DNA of 64,000 nt. It comes from Litomosoides sigmodontis. Its lineage: Eukaryota; Nematoda; Chromadorea; Rhabditida; Onchocercidae. The DNA is taken from NCBI GenBank assembly GCA_963070105.1, contig OY718803.1, positions 11,567,347 to 11,631,346 of the forward strand, in the 5' to 3' direction. The notes below the pieces were generated by a model. The model did not search any database, was not told the origin of the DNA, and worked only from the letters and a program-made list of their open reading frames with translations. The first letter of the stretch is position 1, and the number at the start of each line of letters is the position of its first letter. The position numbers were made by a program, and so were the translations under genes. Shown piece after piece: positions 48,001 to 60,473 of the stretch.

Positions 48001-48540
48001 TGCTGTAGCGCTTTTGCGCTGAGTTGTTGTAGAAGTGTAGTTTTAGAGGCGCGATGATGCTTTAGAAACTGTGCGCTATCCGCTAGCTCGCCATCCATGT
48101 CAGCTTTACTTGCGAAAATAACGTCTAGCAGCGAACAGCTACGTTCCAACTTCAAAGTTGATCTGGCTGCGAATAATAATGATAATGGGTGTTGTAAAAT
48201 GCAGGAAGAGCTACCACTTAGCATCAATTCCGCCACCGCAAACAATCGTTAGTTCTTTTTCACTTCACCTCAAACGAGTCAGTCACACATGAGCCGAACC
48301 GTTACGGCAAAACGTCGCCGCTTCTCGTCATACCCTGTAGGCCTGTGCTCTTCCTCGACTGTGCCTCGCAGTTTACTGTTCTACGAAGTTACTTTCATTC
48401 CTTCTCGGATCACTCATCGACGAGTTCTCTCATTAATTCCATCCCTTCTGTTTTAGGATGCAGCTCAGAAGTGTTCACTTTATCTTATCGGTTAACTTCA
48501 TCACCGCTTTAAAAAATTTTTGCATTTCAAATTGGCCCCT

Positions 48541-48619
48541 ATGAAATGCCTATATCGAACATTGAAATATTTTAAAATAAGATGCTTCCATATTCCGCAT
48601 TCACGGCTGTACACGCGCC
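48541..48619 (+). other. Candidate first exon of the PTR gene
   Basis: ATG at 48541 opens 26 codons plus one base before a GTAGAG donor. The phase fits the exon at 48794. The peptide begins MKCLYRTL and would precede [18 protein letters not shown]. Phase agreement alone is weak evidence, so a different upstream first exon is possible. Confidence 0.3.
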
Positions 48620-48793
48620 GTAGAGCTTTAATTTAATTTGGGAATTTGTAGGAGCCACCAGTCACTCTCAATAAATTGTGTGAAAGTTTCAGTTCTGGTA
48701 GAACAAGGCACTGTAAATAAAATTTATCCTGTAATTCCTATTTTACGGTACAATTAAGCTGCTCTTTTGCTTTCAATTAATTTGAAATTCCAG

Positions 48794-51700
48794 GAGCAAA
48801 AGAATCCAAATTATTAGCATTTTGTCAACAGTTAACTTTACGGAGGGTTTTCCGCTTGATCGGTTTTAGTATCGGTTCATATCCCCTAGCATATGTCATC
48901 GCTGCCATCATCATGTCAGTTATGTCATTCGGAATTTATTATCTTAAATTGGAAGATCGAGTTCGTGATGGCTACACACCAACGACATCACCCTCAAGAC
49001 AAGAAGCAAATTTACTTCGAGAATTCACTGATTCATTTGGTTTGTTTCTTCCTCATTCAAAACGTAATTAAACAATGGAATTTCTATGTTTCATTAATAT
49101 TTAGCATGTTTAAACCGATTTCAGAGCCACTGGACACTGAACTGATAAGTTAAGTTTCAGACGATGGTATTCATCTTAAAAAGCATTTTTCTTATCAAAT
49201 GTTACTTCTAAGTTGTTGTAGTAACAGAGAAACTTTTTTTCAAAAGTTTTCTTTTCCCCCTTGGAAGTTCAAATTTGGACTGGTGATCAGTTCAGCAGCC
49301 GCTATGTGTGGCTTCTGAGTCTTAGTCAATCTAATGTTCCGAAATTTCAAGTGCAACTTGCTACAGGGTTCTAAAGTATGATTCTGGTAATCCTGCCTGC
49401 TAACATAACTTTACTTTACTTCACACTCATAGAGATAACTTTACATTCACAGACTAAATCTAAATCCACCTCTCACTTAATTGTTTCGTTGTGCATTAGG
49501 CGATCCTACGTTGACGACATTAACGCTGCAAGCTCGTGATGGTGGATCCATGCATCGCCTGAAATACTTGGCGGAAGCAGTTCGACTGCACCGTTATTTT
49601 ATGGATAATTTTACTGTTGAAGTGCCTTCTACCGGTGAACGATTCGTCTACAGGGAAATATGCGGGTTTTCATGCAATGCAAATGTTGTCATCGAATACT
49701 TTTACGTATGTGCGTTCCGTTTATGAAACATAAATGAGTTCCGTACCAGTACGATTATCAGGTGTATTGAACCGAACGATTTTATATAAGAGTTCTATCA
49801 CAAACTTTTATCGGAATCTTAAAATTCTTTCTTCATGCATTTGCATACTTCTTCCTTCGTATGTACGCTGTTGACTTCGAAATTTTAGCTCCCGAATCTA
49901 AATTAAGCTGGTAGGGGCAATTAGCAAAATTCATAATAATTCAAAATTTCAGAGTGCATTACTAGAGGAATACAGGAAAGAGAAAGCGGATAAAGGAAAA
50001 CGTGGCGAGGCAACTAATCTCACTTATCCAATTGCTAAGATTTCTGGCTTTGATGTTCATTTGGAACGTAATTTTTACGGCGTTCGTTTACGACCGTATG
50101 CTAACAGTGGACGTGGTCGTAATAGCAGTAGAATAGATGATAGCAGTGTAGATTCCGAAGAAATGATCCTGCAAATGATCACTAATATTGAATATATCCA
50201 GGTGATATATACCAACTAGCAAATTATATGAAATAATTGTTCGATTGAAAGGTCTGAAAGTCCACTTGCGCACTTTCGAACTCATCGAATTTTATTTAAT
50301 AATACCAACTGCCTGAAAGCGGTTCCCAAATAACTCATAGATCCAGTGATCCGGAAAGTGACAAGCATCTTTCAGGTCATTTTCATGGTTTTTCAAGGGC
50401 AAGTAACAAGCAGTAATATGGAAGCAAAGCTTAATGCCTGGGAAGTAGCTCTGTATGAATTTGCCACACAAACCTATGTTGATCAGCCAATAAAAATATT
50501 GGTACGTGAAGAGTGTCTCTCTCTGCCCCTCCATATTACGTGAATCGTAAGGCAGCTGCGTGACCTGCGATTTCACAGAGCAGTTTGCTGTTAGAGTGTC
50601 TTATAGCATCTGGATATGTTGGGCTAACTTTTCTGCCAACCAATAGTTACCAATAATGAGACTTGAGCGGAGTTTCAAGTGATTATCCCCGAGATACGAT
50701 AATGATATTGAGCAGAGCGAAGGAAGAGGTGAATGAATTGCGATCTTTTGACATAAACTAGAACTTTCACTCTGTCAGCCGGAGTTGCTGCCGCTTTTGT
50801 CTCGGCGAATCCCTGTTTAATTTGAAGGGGTGAATGTTGCAGGTACTTGGAGCAGAAATAGTCAACCAGGAATTAATCAAGGATTCACAACGGATGGCAC
50901 CCTATTTCATTGCTGGTTTTTTTCTTTCCCTCACTCTTTTCACATTTTTTCTTTGTAGTTTATGATAGAGATGGTTGCAGGTTTAAGGATAGCTGATTAA
51001 TCGGATTTAATTGTTATGCACTTCCAGTAATCCTCCTTCAGGAACTAGGTGCAGGAGAAGTGCATAACAGATTGCAAATTGCAATATCATTTTTCAACTT
51101 GTGAACGAAACTCTCCACTTTAATCTATTCGTGGGTTAGACCACCGGCCGGTTATATGGTGATAATTGTAAATTTTCTCAAATTCCTTTGGAAGTATTTC
51201 GATCGACTTGGAATAGATTCCAGACAAAATAGGATTTCTTCCTTTTTCCATCTTTTCTGGTTATAATACATTGTTAAAAATGAAGAAGAAATGTGAACTG
51301 AACATCGAAAGACGACTTGATATAATCATCTGATAAGGACAGGTAGAAAATTAACTGAAATTAATTGCGCCAGTATTTAGAGCGGTTAATTTTTTGTGAA
51401 GTAGCTGCCTGCGTACGTAAGTAATATATATGTTATCGATTCCGCTGCCATGCGCATTTCGTTGAAATGAAATTTACCCTTGTTTCACACTCATCTCTAT
51501 CAGTTTAAAGGGAGACGAAGAAATGTTGACATTAAGTTAAATACTCCCTAAATGATAAAATATGCGAAATTTTTGATAAAGTAAAATATGAATGTTGCTA
51601 AAATTATAAGGGAATAATAAAAAAAAAAGCTAAAATTATGAGGAATAATAGTGGGAGCAGATTTTTTTCTGTCGATAAGTTAATTAACGGGCAAATTGAA

Positions 51701-54700
51701 CCTCGGTATGATTTTGCACACCAAATTTTTCCGATGACCACTTGAATCAATCGCTTGTTTTGCTTTGGCATAGAATTATCCTGCGTGGAGAATTTCATAG
51801 AAAATTTCCAGAATTATCTAATAGATGGATATCCATCCGGTCAGTGATTATTGGAAGTGTAAGCTATATGGAGCTTAGAAATAACTTGTGGAAATTAGCT
51901 CCATTTCAGGTTTCTTAGCTATGTTTTCGATGGTTGCAATCTCAGTGCTTGGCAGTGCCTTACTACTTGGCGTCATGCATCCAGCCAAGTTAATCGTGGC
52001 CTTTGGCGTTATTGCATGTCCCATCCTGGCAATTACCGTTACCTTTGGATTATTTTCGTTAGCTCAACTTCGAACAAACACAATTATGCTCATTATGCCT
52101 TTCCTTGTAATGGGAATTGGTGAGTCCATTCGAGCCAAGTTATAGAAGCACTAACTAAGTGAAAGTGAAAGGGAATTTGAAAAATGATGATCGAGCTATG
52201 AATGAGTTACAGTGAACAAAATATGGTGATATCTTAGAACAAGTGTGAGTAATTTCTCAGTCCCAGAAGTCATACTTCTCGTTTCCACTTACCCGGTGGT
52301 AGTCCGCAGGAATTTAGTTCGCCTCGACCTATCCCCTGCATTGTTAAGCAAGCCACCTGCTTCCATGTAAATGTCTCTCAGATAGGAACAGAAGGCTGAA
52401 CAATTGCAGGAGAGCGGTCAAATTTGCGGAAACGATTTCATGGTTGTTTGATTTGATTTGTTCGCTTAAGACTTTTAACGAGAAATTGTAGTGTAGTTGC
52501 TTCATTGTTAGATTATATTATTCAAGGAGTCCATTACACATTATGGTCCTGATACCAGTAACATCCTGAATTACGTATGAAGTCTCATGAAGCAGCGGTT
52601 GCGTAGTGGCGTGGGCGTCCAAGTTTCCAAGTTTTGTCCTTTGTTCGTGGTATTTCAATACCAGCGAATCGATAATGACCGGTCTGATTTATAGGCGTTA
52701 ATGGGGCATTCCTAGTAATCCATTCATGGTTGCGGTCATCAAGTGAATGTTCCATACCTCAGCGACTTGGTTTTGTGTTGGAGGAAGCTGGACCGTCGGT
52801 CACAATTTCCACATTTACCAATGTGATCACATTTGGTATCGGTGCACTGACTCCTACACCAGGTGAGTTCGCTTCTTTTTGCATACACTTCCGACGTTTG
52901 CGTAAGTGTGGTGGTTGCAGCTCAATTGATAAGAGAGGTAGCAAATGGTCGTTTATAGTTCGATGACTGCTTTTGAGCGGTCTTCCATGATAATACGCAC
53001 GCACGCTCGCTATCTGATGGTTTGAAATGAAAGTTTGAGACACTTTTCTATTTGTCAGTTTTATCAAGAAACGCTGATGTCTTTTTCGTTTCAGAAATAG
53101 CACTATTTTGTTTTGAAACAGCAATAGCACTTGCATTTGCATATATCTTCACATTGGTTTTGCTGTGTCCACTACTTTATGTGGCAACCGTCGTAGAACG
53201 GACTAGGAAAAAGGCTACTGGTTTGCCCATGGTTGGTTGCATTTTCATTTTGTTTCCCTGTAACACTCCCGAGATGTCGAAGAAAGTGATAAAAGTTGTG
53301 AAGTAAAATGGCAACCACTAACCGCAGAACATCTCGTCGGGTCGTGGGACAGAGAGAGTTTGCTCTTTTAACGTCAGAGTTTACTCAGCAAGTATTTCCG
53401 GACTTCTGACGCATGGCCGTTATGCGACTTACAGTAACAGTGAATTTTAGTGAGGAAAATGAACATGCACTGTGCAATAACAAGCATGTGAAGTGAACAG
53501 CAGCACCTTCTATATCTAGATTTAAAAGTAGGATGTGACTGTCAAACCTTGTCCTTTTTGTAGTCAAATAAGTAAAGCGTGGTAGAGTGATAATTGAATC
53601 GCTTGACATTTAACACCAAAATGGTAGCAGTTAAACAGAAATTAACGTAAAGTTGACCGCTTCGTTGGTCGAGGAGGCAGATGGTAAGAAGAATATCTGC
53701 AATATTGAAAATATCGTACACAGATAAAGGTGTGTATTTCGTACCGAGTGTTATTTTCAGATTATCACTGGGTTAAATTCTACATTAAAATGCTACTGTC
53801 GTCTGATAACGTCGAAATTATTTGGTGTGCTAGCTTTCGTTGGCATTCTGATCTATTGGTTCTTCGGTGCAATTGGTGCAATGAATATTGAAACACGGTT
53901 GGATGTGGAAAAGCTGCTACCAAAGAACTCACCCTTGCAAGAAGCAAATGCTATCATCTCAACCAAAAGTAATCAATCCTTCGTTCCTAACATTCTTATC
54001 ATCCTCTCAGCAACTCACGTTTGGAAGTGAAAGCATCTGATGTGGCCGCGATCTGTTCCTTAGTCAAATGTGGGATGGTGCTACCGACAGCTGCTGTTTA
54101 GATAGAGAAGTCGTACGATATCAATCTTCCAAGCATGTGCTTTCCTGATGATGAAATCAAGTCGATTCCTTTCCTACAGAAATTTAGAAGCATTATTCTT
54201 TTCGATAGTGTAGCATGTGCAACTAAGTCTCAGTCATGTACATAGATCTTAGATGTTTCTTCATAAGTATGTGGCTAGACTAGGTTCGGATTCGCGCAAA
54301 CGTGGCTTGATTAGATTGCAGTTTGGACGGAATACTATCCTGTAATGATTTTGGTTAACAGTCCTTTGGACATACGAAACGAACGTGTTCTTAAGCGATT
54401 CGATGCGATGGTCAACGACTTCGAAACATTGGAAAAATGTCGAGGTAGGGATTGATAATTTTCAGAAGAGAAAAACATCTCATTTAAATATTCCAAATTA
54501 TAGGATGAAACAAGTCACGACAACTTTTATTTACACCTCTTGTTTTCTTCAAACTCTTTGCCATCTGTACTTCTACTTGCTTCTTGACTCTCTCCTAGTT
54601 GAAGTAAATTTACTCATTCAGGAAAAGAGTTTACTCTCCTGTGGTTGCGTGATTACAAGACGTACTGGTGGGAAGCTTTGCTATATGATTTTGATTATTT

Positions 54701-57422
54701 TTCCGACGATACAGCAGCACTAACAACAACAACAACAACAACAACAACAAGAGCAACTTCACAAACATCAAAGCAGGGGATAAAACTCGGAAAAGAAATG
54801 ATTGACTACAGCAAATTGAATGATTTCCTTTCTTCGCCAATTTATAAGCAGTGGAGAAACTTCTTGAAATTAAGGTAATGTTTCGGGAGGTTTAAAATAT
54901 TAGATTTTATTCTGTAAAATATCTATCCTAGCAACCTCCTTCGTTCAATGCGAGGAACACGTTAGGCATGATTGTATAAGTAGCGCACACTCCGTTTTTA
55001 GCAACAAGTACCTGTGAGACGAAATTAACGGCCTTTTCTGTCACGATAAGTTTTATTTACTCTTTTCTCTTCAATTTCACTTTGTGCTTTTCTCCTCTAT
55101 CTTTTCCTGTGTCCTAATTTACTTCTGCTAGACCCTATTATAAAAGGATTATCAATTCACTTCTTCAAAAGGAATGATTCGGATGTACCGGTGGAAAGTT
55201 TTTGTTTCGTGGTGACATATCAGAATTCGACCAGTTGGAAGGAACGAATTGAATTAATGCAAAAATGGCGAAGCATTGCTAATTCTTATAAAGATTTGAA
55301 TGCATCCGTTTGGGAAGCTAATTCGATGTTTGTCGATCAAATGCTTTCGCTGAAAACGCTAGCTTTGCAGGTAACTTTGATTAAGTAGAATTTTCTGAAA
55401 TTAACGTCCTCAGTTTTTCCGGATGTAACAACTGTTATGAAATGCATTTCTTTCAAGACTTGTGTCTGGACATTAATTTGCATGACGACAGTATGCGGCT
55501 TATTCATTCAGAATCCATTCAGTGTAATTATCGCATCTCTCACTATTGCATCTATAAGCTTCGGTAAGTACAATTAATTTATTGGGTTTACTTGAAAACT
55601 GATTATCATTGAGCACCTCTTTGGTAAGGAACTGTGAAATATCTTCCAGCAAAATTAAAGAGGTACGTTTCTTTAAGCAACTAGTCGAACATTCTATAGA
55701 ATAGTGCTCACAGAATTAAAGCAAGGCAGTAAACAACGCCAGCACTGAAAGCACTCAGCTGGCGTTGTTGAGCCAGGCAGCAAATTAAATAAACGGTTAG
55801 GTGTCTTTGGCGTAATGAAGAAATGTTACTAGCGATATGCACAGTGCTTCAAGAAACGCCGAACATCGGTGCTACTCCTACTAGACGTAATCTTCCTTGA
55901 ATTTCGGCACAAATCCTGCTGATGTTGACAAATTTTCCAAGTTGAGAATGATAGAACCTTAACCTGAATGATAATCGTCCATGACCCGATATGCAGCGCA
56001 TTTGTTATCCATCAACTTCCTAATCTCGAAATGGTCTTTACACACTCCGGGCTGTAGTTTTGGCACCCATTCTATCGGTTCTCGAATTCTCATGATAAAG
56101 TTGGTTGATAAGAGAGATGTTATCACCACTCCTACGACTACTGTTGCTAACAAAGATGAAGGGGCGCCCTTAGCAGGAAGTGCAACAACAAGTGCTGGGA
56201 AATTATTGAAGGCGTGATTGGATTCTTGTCTTGGTGGCATTTGGATCTTGACCCGGCAACGCTTTGCGCTATACTGATGTGTATTGGGATGTCAGTAGAC
56301 TTTACCGCCCATGTATCTTATCATCATCAGGTAAGCAAGCAGTTAAAGATTTCATGCTCTACCAATCAACAGATCTATGCTCATCAACTTTTTTACTTTT
56401 TACATTATCATCATCTACTCGAAAACATTGTCTCGAAATAGTACCATAAGTCTGGCCATCCTTGATGAGATATGAAGTATCAAACTTTTATTTCATTTAT
56501 AATCGCTGTTGTTTAGCTTGGAGAGAAGAAAACAATAAAAGGAATGAGAATAACAAAGTCACGGTTGGAGAACAACAAGGCACGTTTAGAATACACGTTG
56601 AAAAGTGTAGCATGGCCAACGCTACAAGGTGGAATCAGTACTGTTGCTTGCATTATACCGCTAGCATTTTTGCAGGTTTGATATTTTATGAAATTAATAG
56701 AAAATTAATTGCCAAATTGAAGTGCAATTCATTGTACATCATATGATCAGTTTGTTTACAAAAGGTGAAATGAGCTTGCATTATTAGCTTTTACTCACCG
56801 CTTCATTATTTAGGTAGATCTAGAGCGCAAAAGTTTAATCTAGATGAGAATCAGTTAGAGATTGGGCATAAAGCAAAGGAGAATGACAGTTATGATGAGT
56901 AGAACTTGGTGAATTATGAGGATTGTTTTCAGTTTGAAAGGAAAAAAAATATTGTATTTTAAGGGACTATCCAAAGATATAACACTGAGCAGATTTTCAA
57001 AGTAAGCAATAGCAGAACAGATATTTGCTAATTCGTTTTGTGATAGCAATAGTCTCGGGAGATAATGAACTCCATGTTCGGCTTGACTTTAAAGGACCAT
57101 TTCTTTCTGGTGTTATTTTCAGAACTATATCCCACTGGTATTTGTGAAAACGATATCACTGGTGGTAATTTGGGGCTTGTTCCATGGTCTTGTACTACTG
57201 CCAACATTCTTATCATTAATACCTCATTTCATATTGGAGTTTAATTGCTATCGAGCAATTTTCGGAAAACACCTGTTCGGTGCCACTCCTGGTATAGCTG
57301 GTCATAGTAATAGTGCTGTTACGGGCAATACTGATGGTAGCAGTGGTAACAAAAAGGAAGGGCATACGGTTGTTCATAACAAGGAAGACACTGAGCTACG
57401 AATTCTGCGGACTAACGAATAG
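48794..57422 (+). CDS. Patched-related (PTR) sterol-sensing-domain membrane protein
   Basis: A 12-pass RND-superfamily protein of the nematode-expanded Patched-related group, which act in cuticle, moulting and membrane-lipid processes. Exons: 48794-49039, 49500-49705, 49953-50201, 50376-50501, 50843-50915, 51910-52119, 52695-52862, 53095-53220, 53274-53302, 53761-53968, 54322-54444, 54622-54874, 55172-55370, 55458-55563, 56212-56330, 56517-56675 and 57123-57422; phases agree and give about 966 aa plus the N-terminus. TM1 is in the first exon. The sterol-sensing domain spans 50843-53220 ([46 protein letters not shown] segment). TM7 starts in 53761-53968. TM8-12 follow, with GMSVDFTAH in 56212-56330. 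The first listed exon needs two bases of a codon from upstream, so the start is missing; 48541-48619 (ATG...phase 1, GTAGAG donor) is a possible first exon. Exons 53274-53302 and the start at 55172 rest on phase alone. The TM4 GVDD motif is GVNG. Confidence 0.9.
51012..51069. repeat. 13-bp inverted repeat with structured 32-nt loop in a PTR intron
   Basis: Bases 51012-51024 pair exactly with 51057-51069. Inside the loop TCCT and AGGA segments can pair again. The total of 58 nt is close to a small pre-miRNA, but the stem is short. It lies in the 994-bp intron 50916-51909, where nothing else was recognised. Confidence 0.6.
54725..54750 (+). repeat. (ACA)n coding threonine repeat
   Basis: In frame with PTR exon 54622-54874; encodes a run of nine threonines in the second extracellular loop. 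Likely length-variable. Confidence 0.85.
55732..55769. repeat. 12-bp perfect inverted repeat, 14-nt loop
   Basis: AACAACGCCAGC (55732-55743) pairs with GCTGGCGTTGTT (55758-55769). It lies in a PTR intron. Confidence 0.85.
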
Positions 57423-60400
57423 TTATCCATTATGGTAGATGCATGACGGACGAAAGCTTTTCTCTTTTGGTACATCATTCCAACAGTCAACTCTCGTGCT
57501 AATAAATTCGCACCTGGAGGTTTCAGTTCAGTGGTTTAGGACAAAACCAGCAACCGTTGTTCCCCTGGAGAATTAATTCATTCTTCACTGGTCAGTATTC
57601 CACCCTCTCTTGCTTATTTCTACTTCTTTTCCGCTGTTAAACTGATGTTGTAATTAGTGTTTTTTTTTTTTATTTGCGTTCTCTGCTCCAACAGCAAGTT
57701 AAAGAACATCAATACCAAAACTAATTTCCCCTTCATCACATTGACACTTCCGGAACAAATTAAATTCTAAGATAAGAAAACTAAATATCCATTGTACAGT
57801 CCGCCTTTGATTCGGAAACTGCGAAAACGTCTCACGTCCATCTCTCTACTTGCTACTTGCTGTTCATTTCTCGCTACTAATATCACATGACGATTGTATG
57901 AGGTTAAAATTCAAACTTTCTTCCAACGAAAAATCAATAAAAGCGATGATAACTTTTCCGAAGATTGTGAAAATATGCTGCCGCTTAATGAAGAACATTG
58001 ACAAATTAGTTGCAGATAAAATGCCGTAGGATACTGATACTTCATTCTTCTTTTGGCAAAAGATAACCTTGTAACACCTGTTTTTCTCCTCTCAATATCC
58101 CAAGCCTTTAGTTCGGAATTTATTCCGCAAATTTTCCGGTAACTGACCAGGCTGCAGAAATTAATATGCGGAATTTCTCCATCAATTTATCCATTTTTAA
58201 AGCAGAAATTTCCAAATATTATGCACATTACACAGAATAAATCCCTCCCACAGCAAGGAATAGCGCGTCTCACTGTATAACACGTCCAATCATTGCGGAG
58301 CTTTTGCTTCGGAAACTTCACGGATGTTTTATATCCTCTTCTTCGTGCTGTTCATTTCTCAGTACTATTACGACATTTGTACGTTTGTAAGTTGTCCACT
58401 TTTGCGGTAACTTTCTTTCCAAGAGAAATGCATAAAAGGAGTTTAACACGACTCAGAAAGTTCAATTTAATGAAAGTCAGTGAGATGCAAGGAAGGGATG
58501 AATCAAGAATTTGTGGCAAGAACAAATGACATCCTATCAAGTCGAAACGGATATTTCCAAATTGTTTCCTGGATTCTGAACCTAAACTAATTTCAGAGAG
58601 CTTCAAACGAAGACTGAAATCCATGGAACGCAGTAGAAAACAGTAAAAGTCACAATACGAATGCCTTAAAACACCGGGAGTCCGTACTACTTTAAGGACC
58701 CTTTAAATCACCCAAAAATCCTACTTTAGAATAAATCTAGGATCTTAAAGTTCAGCGAAAGTAGAACGGTTCATCGTGTTTGTGAAATTACTGCCGATAT
58801 TTATGAAAATATGTCTGAAGCTTCAACCTTGTAGAGGAAGCCATGTATAACTAAGCACTGCATAGCAAGATCTTTTGAGTTCAAAATTTTTCTTCACATT
58901 GCAAAAAAAGTAGACGTAGGACAACTGCAAAAACTAACTTTGGAAAGATAAATATGTCCTGGTAATTCCTTCTTAAAATAGTTTGCACAAAATCGTCGCT
59001 TTTTAGAATGGCTTTTTATGGAGCTAAAACGAATCCCGACAGAAAGAATTAAGCAACACATTGTCACTGTTATATATCTGTCATCAGCTATCAATCTTGA
59101 ACTGATTCCCAGTGAACATTCGAAAAAAAAAATAAAATTTCACATGAAAGAAATAATAAAACAACTCAAAAAATTCAACCTGAAAGCACATCTCTCTCTG
59201 ATCAAAATAATGATACAAGTACTGAAATGAATTTCCGAAAAAATTCACTTCAATTTAAATCAAATACCAAAGGAAATAATAAAAATATTTCAATTAAGGA
59301 CGAGCGAACGTAACAAAAACAACCCCATAACCAAATGAATTACATAAATCATGAATTACTAAAATTCCGTGACGTTGCAGACAAGCCAGGGTTTAACATC
59401 GTTACCAAACTATCATTCACCGATTCAGCAACAAATGTCACAGAATCATCATTCAGACAGCTCATCGTGTCAACGATATTTATGACTATTACAAAACCTA
59501 TTATAATTCATCCACAAATGAAAGTCCCGTGAAATGCCTCCACACAATAAACTCCACAGTCCCTCCAGGGTTTGGCAAACAGTCTTTTATCTTGACATAC
59601 TTTCCAACTTGTAGTCTAAATTCTACCTGGAAAAATGTAATCTTTTCGAGATCTAATTTAAAAATTGTTGCACAAGCATTTTAATTTGAAGAAAAACATG
59701 ATCATGGATCACACCTCACATAGTTATATTTACAAATATCATGATACCTATAGCAATAATTGACCAAGAAGCGCATGTAGTAGCAGTGAATAAGTGATCT
59801 GAACTCCTTTTTCCTAAGATTCATAACGGCTAGGAATTCCCGCTTAGGTGATTACAAAGCTCCCTTGATGCATCAAATTGAAGGATTTGACAGATGAAAA
59901 TTTCACTATCATGCAAATTTTACTTTTCGGAACGAAGAAAAATAAAATTAAACCAGCTACCGATAAAAACTATATATTTTACCACGCCTATAAAACTCCC
60001 ATACAAACATTTTGCTGAATTCACTGCCCTTGAACTGAACATGAATGTAAGAAAATCCAATCAAGAAACAGCGGTAAAACCCTCAGTTGGTGACATCACG
60101 ATTCCGACGAATAGAAAACTGCCTATCACAATACCCATGCTACTAATTAATTTGACAAGATTAGGCTGACAAAAATCGAATCTTTAATAATCATGACAAT
60201 GACTTAACACTTTTATGCAATATATTAACCACACCAGGACATAAATAAGGGAAAGGGTAAAGGTATTAAAATAGCATCAATCAGTAGCTCTTTTCAACGA
60301 AATCAAGCCCTGAAGTCACCATATATAATTAACATACCCATAACAATTCCCATGTGCAAACAAACATGCGCCTAACAAATCACCGCTACCATAACATACC

Positions 60401-60473
60401 ATATTATATGCATATATATTACTCCATATCATCAAATAGAGCACAGAACGGAACATTTACCTTCTTAATGATG
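57423..60473. other. Tail-to-tail spacer between PTR and DCP-66 genes
   Basis: No coding similarity found. AATAAA occurs at 57501-57506, 79 nt after the PTR stop, and again at 57936-57941. From about 58870 to 60470 the plus strand is poor in G and rich in A and C, i.e. T/G-rich on the strand of the p66 gene, as expected for its 3' UTR and downstream DNA. Open frames at 59894-60169 and elsewhere are not recognisable. Confidence 0.5.
57501..57506 (+). terminator. Candidate poly(A) signal of the PTR gene
   Basis: AATAAA 79 nt downstream of the PTR stop codon (57420-57422). A second AATAAA at 57936-57941 is an alternative. Confidence 0.45.

Larger units (their letters stand above)
35583..48793. 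other. 13-kb head-to-head intergenic region (myosin IX / PTR)
   Basis: The promoters of two divergent genes must lie here, but no element could be assigned. No coding exon with family similarity was found on either strand, and the longest open frames (176 codons at 38354-37824 minus; 118 at 41490-41846 plus) are at chance level. It contains many simple repeats (GA, TG, GATGAG, GGTGGC, CA, poly-C). A possible first PTR exon is at 48541-48619. Missed regulatory RNA genes or taxon-specific genes cannot be excluded. Confidence 0.55.
50916..57122 (+). other. Long PTR introns without other genes
   Basis: Introns 50916-51909, 52120-52694, 53303-53760, 53969-54321, 55564-56211 and 56676-57122 each exceed 300 bp. 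No exon of another gene, tRNA or transposon was recognised in them. Only inverted repeats at 51012-51069 and 55732-55769 stand out. Confidence 0.5.

Noticed and set aside
47949..48245. 98-codon open frame on the minus strand, upstream of the PTR gene
   Set aside because: Composition is protein-like but there is no family match, and it lies where the PTR promoter is expected. A lineage-specific small gene cannot be excluded.
50916..50957. Extension of the PTR TM2 exon to 50957
   Set aside because: The frame stays open and hydrophobic, but the donor at 50916 gives the spacing between APYFIAG and the next conserved block that is normal for PTR proteins. The longer form would add 14 residues.
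59894..60169. 91-codon open frame on the plus strand in the PTR/DCP-66 spacer
   Set aside because: Lys/Ile/Thr-rich translation of A-rich DNA that is probably the 3' flank of dcp-66 on the other strand.
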